Assembly: GCA_026396555.1 (NCBI GenBank)
Contig: JAPLWO010000009.1
Coordinates: forward strand, 1 to 6,074
Length of the DNA stretch: 6,074 bases
Source of the DNA: Candidatus Magasanikiibacteriota bacterium
Lineage (GTDB): Bacteria; Patescibacteriota; Patescibacteriia; Magasanikbacterales; 2-02-FULL-50-9b
Reading direction: 5' to 3'
Shown: piece after piece, positions 4,613 through 6,074 of the stretch
Layout of the letters: each line of letters starts with the position of its first letter
Numbering within the stretch: position 1 is the stretch's first letter
Position numbers and translations under genes: made by a program
Notes under the pieces: generated by a model
What the model was told of the DNA's origin: nothing
Seen by the model: only the letters and a program-made list of their open reading frames with translations
The model's database searches: none

Positions 4613-5763
4613 GATGTGTATATCCTACGGCACAACTTTCGGCACCGAAATACCGCATAAATCGCTATAATTAGGTACCAAATGCCAACTGCGGGCGCGC
4701 TGATTTGTAGTTCGCCCGAACTCCCGGGGATGTGAGAAATTGCAGCAAGAATCGAAAGTGCGAGGTGTGCTGACCAATCGCCGAAGCGGCCGAGCAGAAA
4801 AATAATCATGGCATTTTTCGGAAATAAAATTGAGGCAAAAATTTGGCCAACGCCATACAACATTAAAATCGGAACAAACGGTGCGATCGCAATGTTTGCA
4901 ATAAACGCGCTAAATGAAAAAATTTTAAAATAAAAAATTTCGAGCGGCATCACGCAAATGGTCGCGGCGATGGTTTCTCCGATCGTTGCAGCGAACGAGC
5001 CGCTATCGCTATACGAAAAAATAAACAGTCCAAATGTCGCAAGACACGAAAACTGAAATCCAATGTCAGTTGCAATTGTCGGGTTTATAAAAACCATCAA
5101 GCTGACAGCTGCGGCGAGCGCATGCAACGGATGACTACGGCGGCCAAAATGCGGCGCTGCGTGTGCGACAAATGCCATAATCCCCGCACGCACCACGCTC
5201 GCCGATGCGCCGGCCATTAACATATATGCGGCGATAAAAAAATAAAGTGCAAATAATTTTTTCCGCGCACCAATTTTTATTTTTCGTAAAATCGCTTCGA
5301 CCCAATGTACAACAAATACCACATTCGTTCCTGACACTGCAACGACATGCATGGTTCCGGTCGCGCGAAAAACTTGTTTCCATTCTGGTGTGAACGCCGA
5401 ACCACCGCCAAATAAAATTCCAGAAATCAACGTTCGATTAGGTTCGTGTAGCGATTGTCCAAGTAGAGCATCACACCAATCGCGCGCCGCAGTAAAAATT
5501 GTGTGGTGTGATAACACAATCAAATCGCCAATTGCAATCCGTAAAAAACCAAAGGCGGCGATAAAAATAAAAAATGTGAAAGGCTGAAATTTTGAGGGCG
5601 CAAATTTAAATAAAATAAGTCCGACGACTACCGCGATTGCAGAATTAAAAATCGAAACCCGCAAAAATCCGCCCAGCAAAACGCCACACACTAAAGCAAC
5701 GCTCCCAATCGGGAGCGCAAAAATAAACCATAGCGGCCGCTGTTCCCCTCCGTGTCCCTCCAT
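4609..5763 (-). CDS. comEC: ComEC/Rec2-type DNA uptake channel protein, competence-domain only
   Basis: ComEC forms the inner-membrane channel that carries single-stranded DNA into the cell during natural transformation. The 384-residue protein is highly hydrophobic, with roughly 9-10 membrane segments. Competence-domain motifs are present: LISGILFGG (112-120), GTMHVVAVSGTNVVFV (136-151), AGASASVVRAGIM (184-196) and DIGFQFSCLATFGL (233-246). It ends soon after the membrane domain with a basic tail (FRCRKLCRR). The C-terminal metallo-beta-lactamase domain of longer ComEC proteins is absent, and I see no clear room for the usual OB domain before the core. The start is ATG at 5763, 3 bases after the stop of the deacetylase gene, so the two are likely cotranscribed. 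Membership of the family is clear. That this short form transports DNA is inferred from the family. Confidence 0.9.
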   Translation of the reverse strand: MEGHGGEQRPLWFIFALPIGSVALVCGVLLGGFLRVSIFNSAIAVVVGLILFKFAPSKFQPFTFFIFIAAFGFLRIAIGDLIVLSHHTIFTAARDWCDALLGQSLHEPNRTLISGILFGGGSAFTPEWKQVFRATGTMHVVAVSGTNVVFVVHWVEAILRKIKIGARKKLFALYFFIAAYMLMAGASASVVRAGIMAFVAHAAPHFGRRSHPLHALAAAVSLMVFINPTIATDIGFQFSCLATFGLFIFSYSDSGSFAATIGETIAATICVMPLEIFYFKIFSFSAFIANIAIAPFVPILMLYGVGQIFASILFPKNAMIIFLLGRFGDWSAHLALSILAAISHIPGSSGELQISAPAVGIWYLIIAIYAVFRCRKLCRRIYTS

Positions 5764-5766
5764 AAA

Positions 5767-6074
5767 TCACCAACCATGAACCGCGCGAATAAATGAACTT
5801 AGTGATGTTTTTTCACTAATACCTGTTCGTGGAATCTGAAAAATATTTCTGTAATTATTCCCGTATCGGGAATCTGCGTCTACCGCAACATTAAAACCAC
5901 CATATGCAACAAACGATTGAATCGCCGGACTTGATTCGCCAAATGGATATGCAAACGATGTTACAGGAGCACCTATAATTGATTCCAGCAATAATTTTGA
6001 ATTCACAATTTCAAGTCGCGCCTCTTCATCCGAAAGCGTTAGCAAATGAGGATGTGTCATCGTGTGCGCTCCGA
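5767..6074 (-). CDS. Polysaccharide deacetylase (NodB homology), C-terminal part, cut by right edge
   Basis: The frame is open to the right edge. The first complete visible residues are GAHTMTHPHLLTLS, so the Met often picked as start at 6060 is internal. The family removes N- or O-acetyl groups from sugars such as peptidoglycan or chitin-like polymers, using a metal held by an Asp and two His. The HTMTHP motif supplies the two His; the Asp motif would lie outside the window. SFAYPFGE follows about 35 residues later and matches the family's conserved Y-P-x-G segment. The end reads IRAVHGW and then stops 3 bases before comEC. The localisation signal would be in the missing N-terminus. With the L,D-transpeptidase nearby, envelope modification is the likely role; the substrate cannot be told. 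Confidence 0.88.
   Translation of the reverse strand, partial: GAHTMTHPHLLTLSDEEARLEIVNSKLLLESIIGAPVTSFAYPFGESSPAIQSFVAYGGFNVAVDADSRYGNNYRNIFQIPRTGISEKTSLSSFIRAVHGW

Noticed and set aside
1..6074. CRISPR arrays, insertion sequences, tRNA genes, attachment sites
   Set aside because: I found no regularly spaced repeats, transposase genes, terminal inverted repeats or tRNA T-arm motifs on either strand.

Overview
The window looks like chromosomal DNA of a small-genome bacterium of the Candidate Phyla Radiation (Patescibacteria, Parcubacteria-like). This is an inference. It rests on a very compact layout, a short ComEC limited to the competence-type membrane domain, an archaeal-type UMP kinase, an L,D-transpeptidase preceded by a DxDxDG calcium loop, and several genes that start without a Shine-Dalgarno sequence. 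Every gene I can support lies on the minus strand, so transcription runs from right to left.

Layout from right to left. (1) 6074-5767 is the C-terminal part of a polysaccharide deacetylase, cut by the window edge. It is followed after 3 bases by comEC (5763-4609). (2) A sigma70-type promoter whose -35 box overlaps the comEC stop codon drives a single 256-residue protein of unknown function (4533-3763), which ends at a strong intrinsic terminator (3742-3697). (3) The T-tract of that terminator lies inside the next promoter, which appears to give a leaderless mRNA for an exported L,D-transpeptidase (3682-3113). Three genes follow in close succession: xseA (3102-1927), xseB (1920-1705) and pyrH (1702-1052). 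(4) A further promoter (TTGACA, 17 bases, TAGTAT), whose -10 sits in a perfect inverted repeat, starts just past the pyrH stop. It drives a 68-residue unknown protein with a strong Shine-Dalgarno (993-787). About 340 bases follow that are GC-rich, hairpin-dense and without a convincing gene, ending at an intrinsic terminator (445-402). I interpret this stretch as a structured non-coding RNA that I cannot assign to a known class. (5) An extended -10 promoter then precedes the start of a further unknown protein (349-1), cut by the left edge.

Functionally, the recognisable genes cover cell-wall work (deacetylase, L,D-transpeptidase), DNA uptake (ComEC), single-strand DNA degradation (exonuclease VII, both subunits) and pyrimidine nucleotide synthesis (UMP kinase). 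Two transcription units stand apart from these: the 256-residue protein and the 68-residue protein with its RNA. Each has its own near-consensus promoter butted against the stop codon of the upstream gene, a strong Shine-Dalgarno, fewer A/T homopolymer runs than its neighbours, and its own intrinsic terminator. They are the least explained and most interesting part of the window. The RNA-like block at 447-786 is the best candidate for something undescribed.
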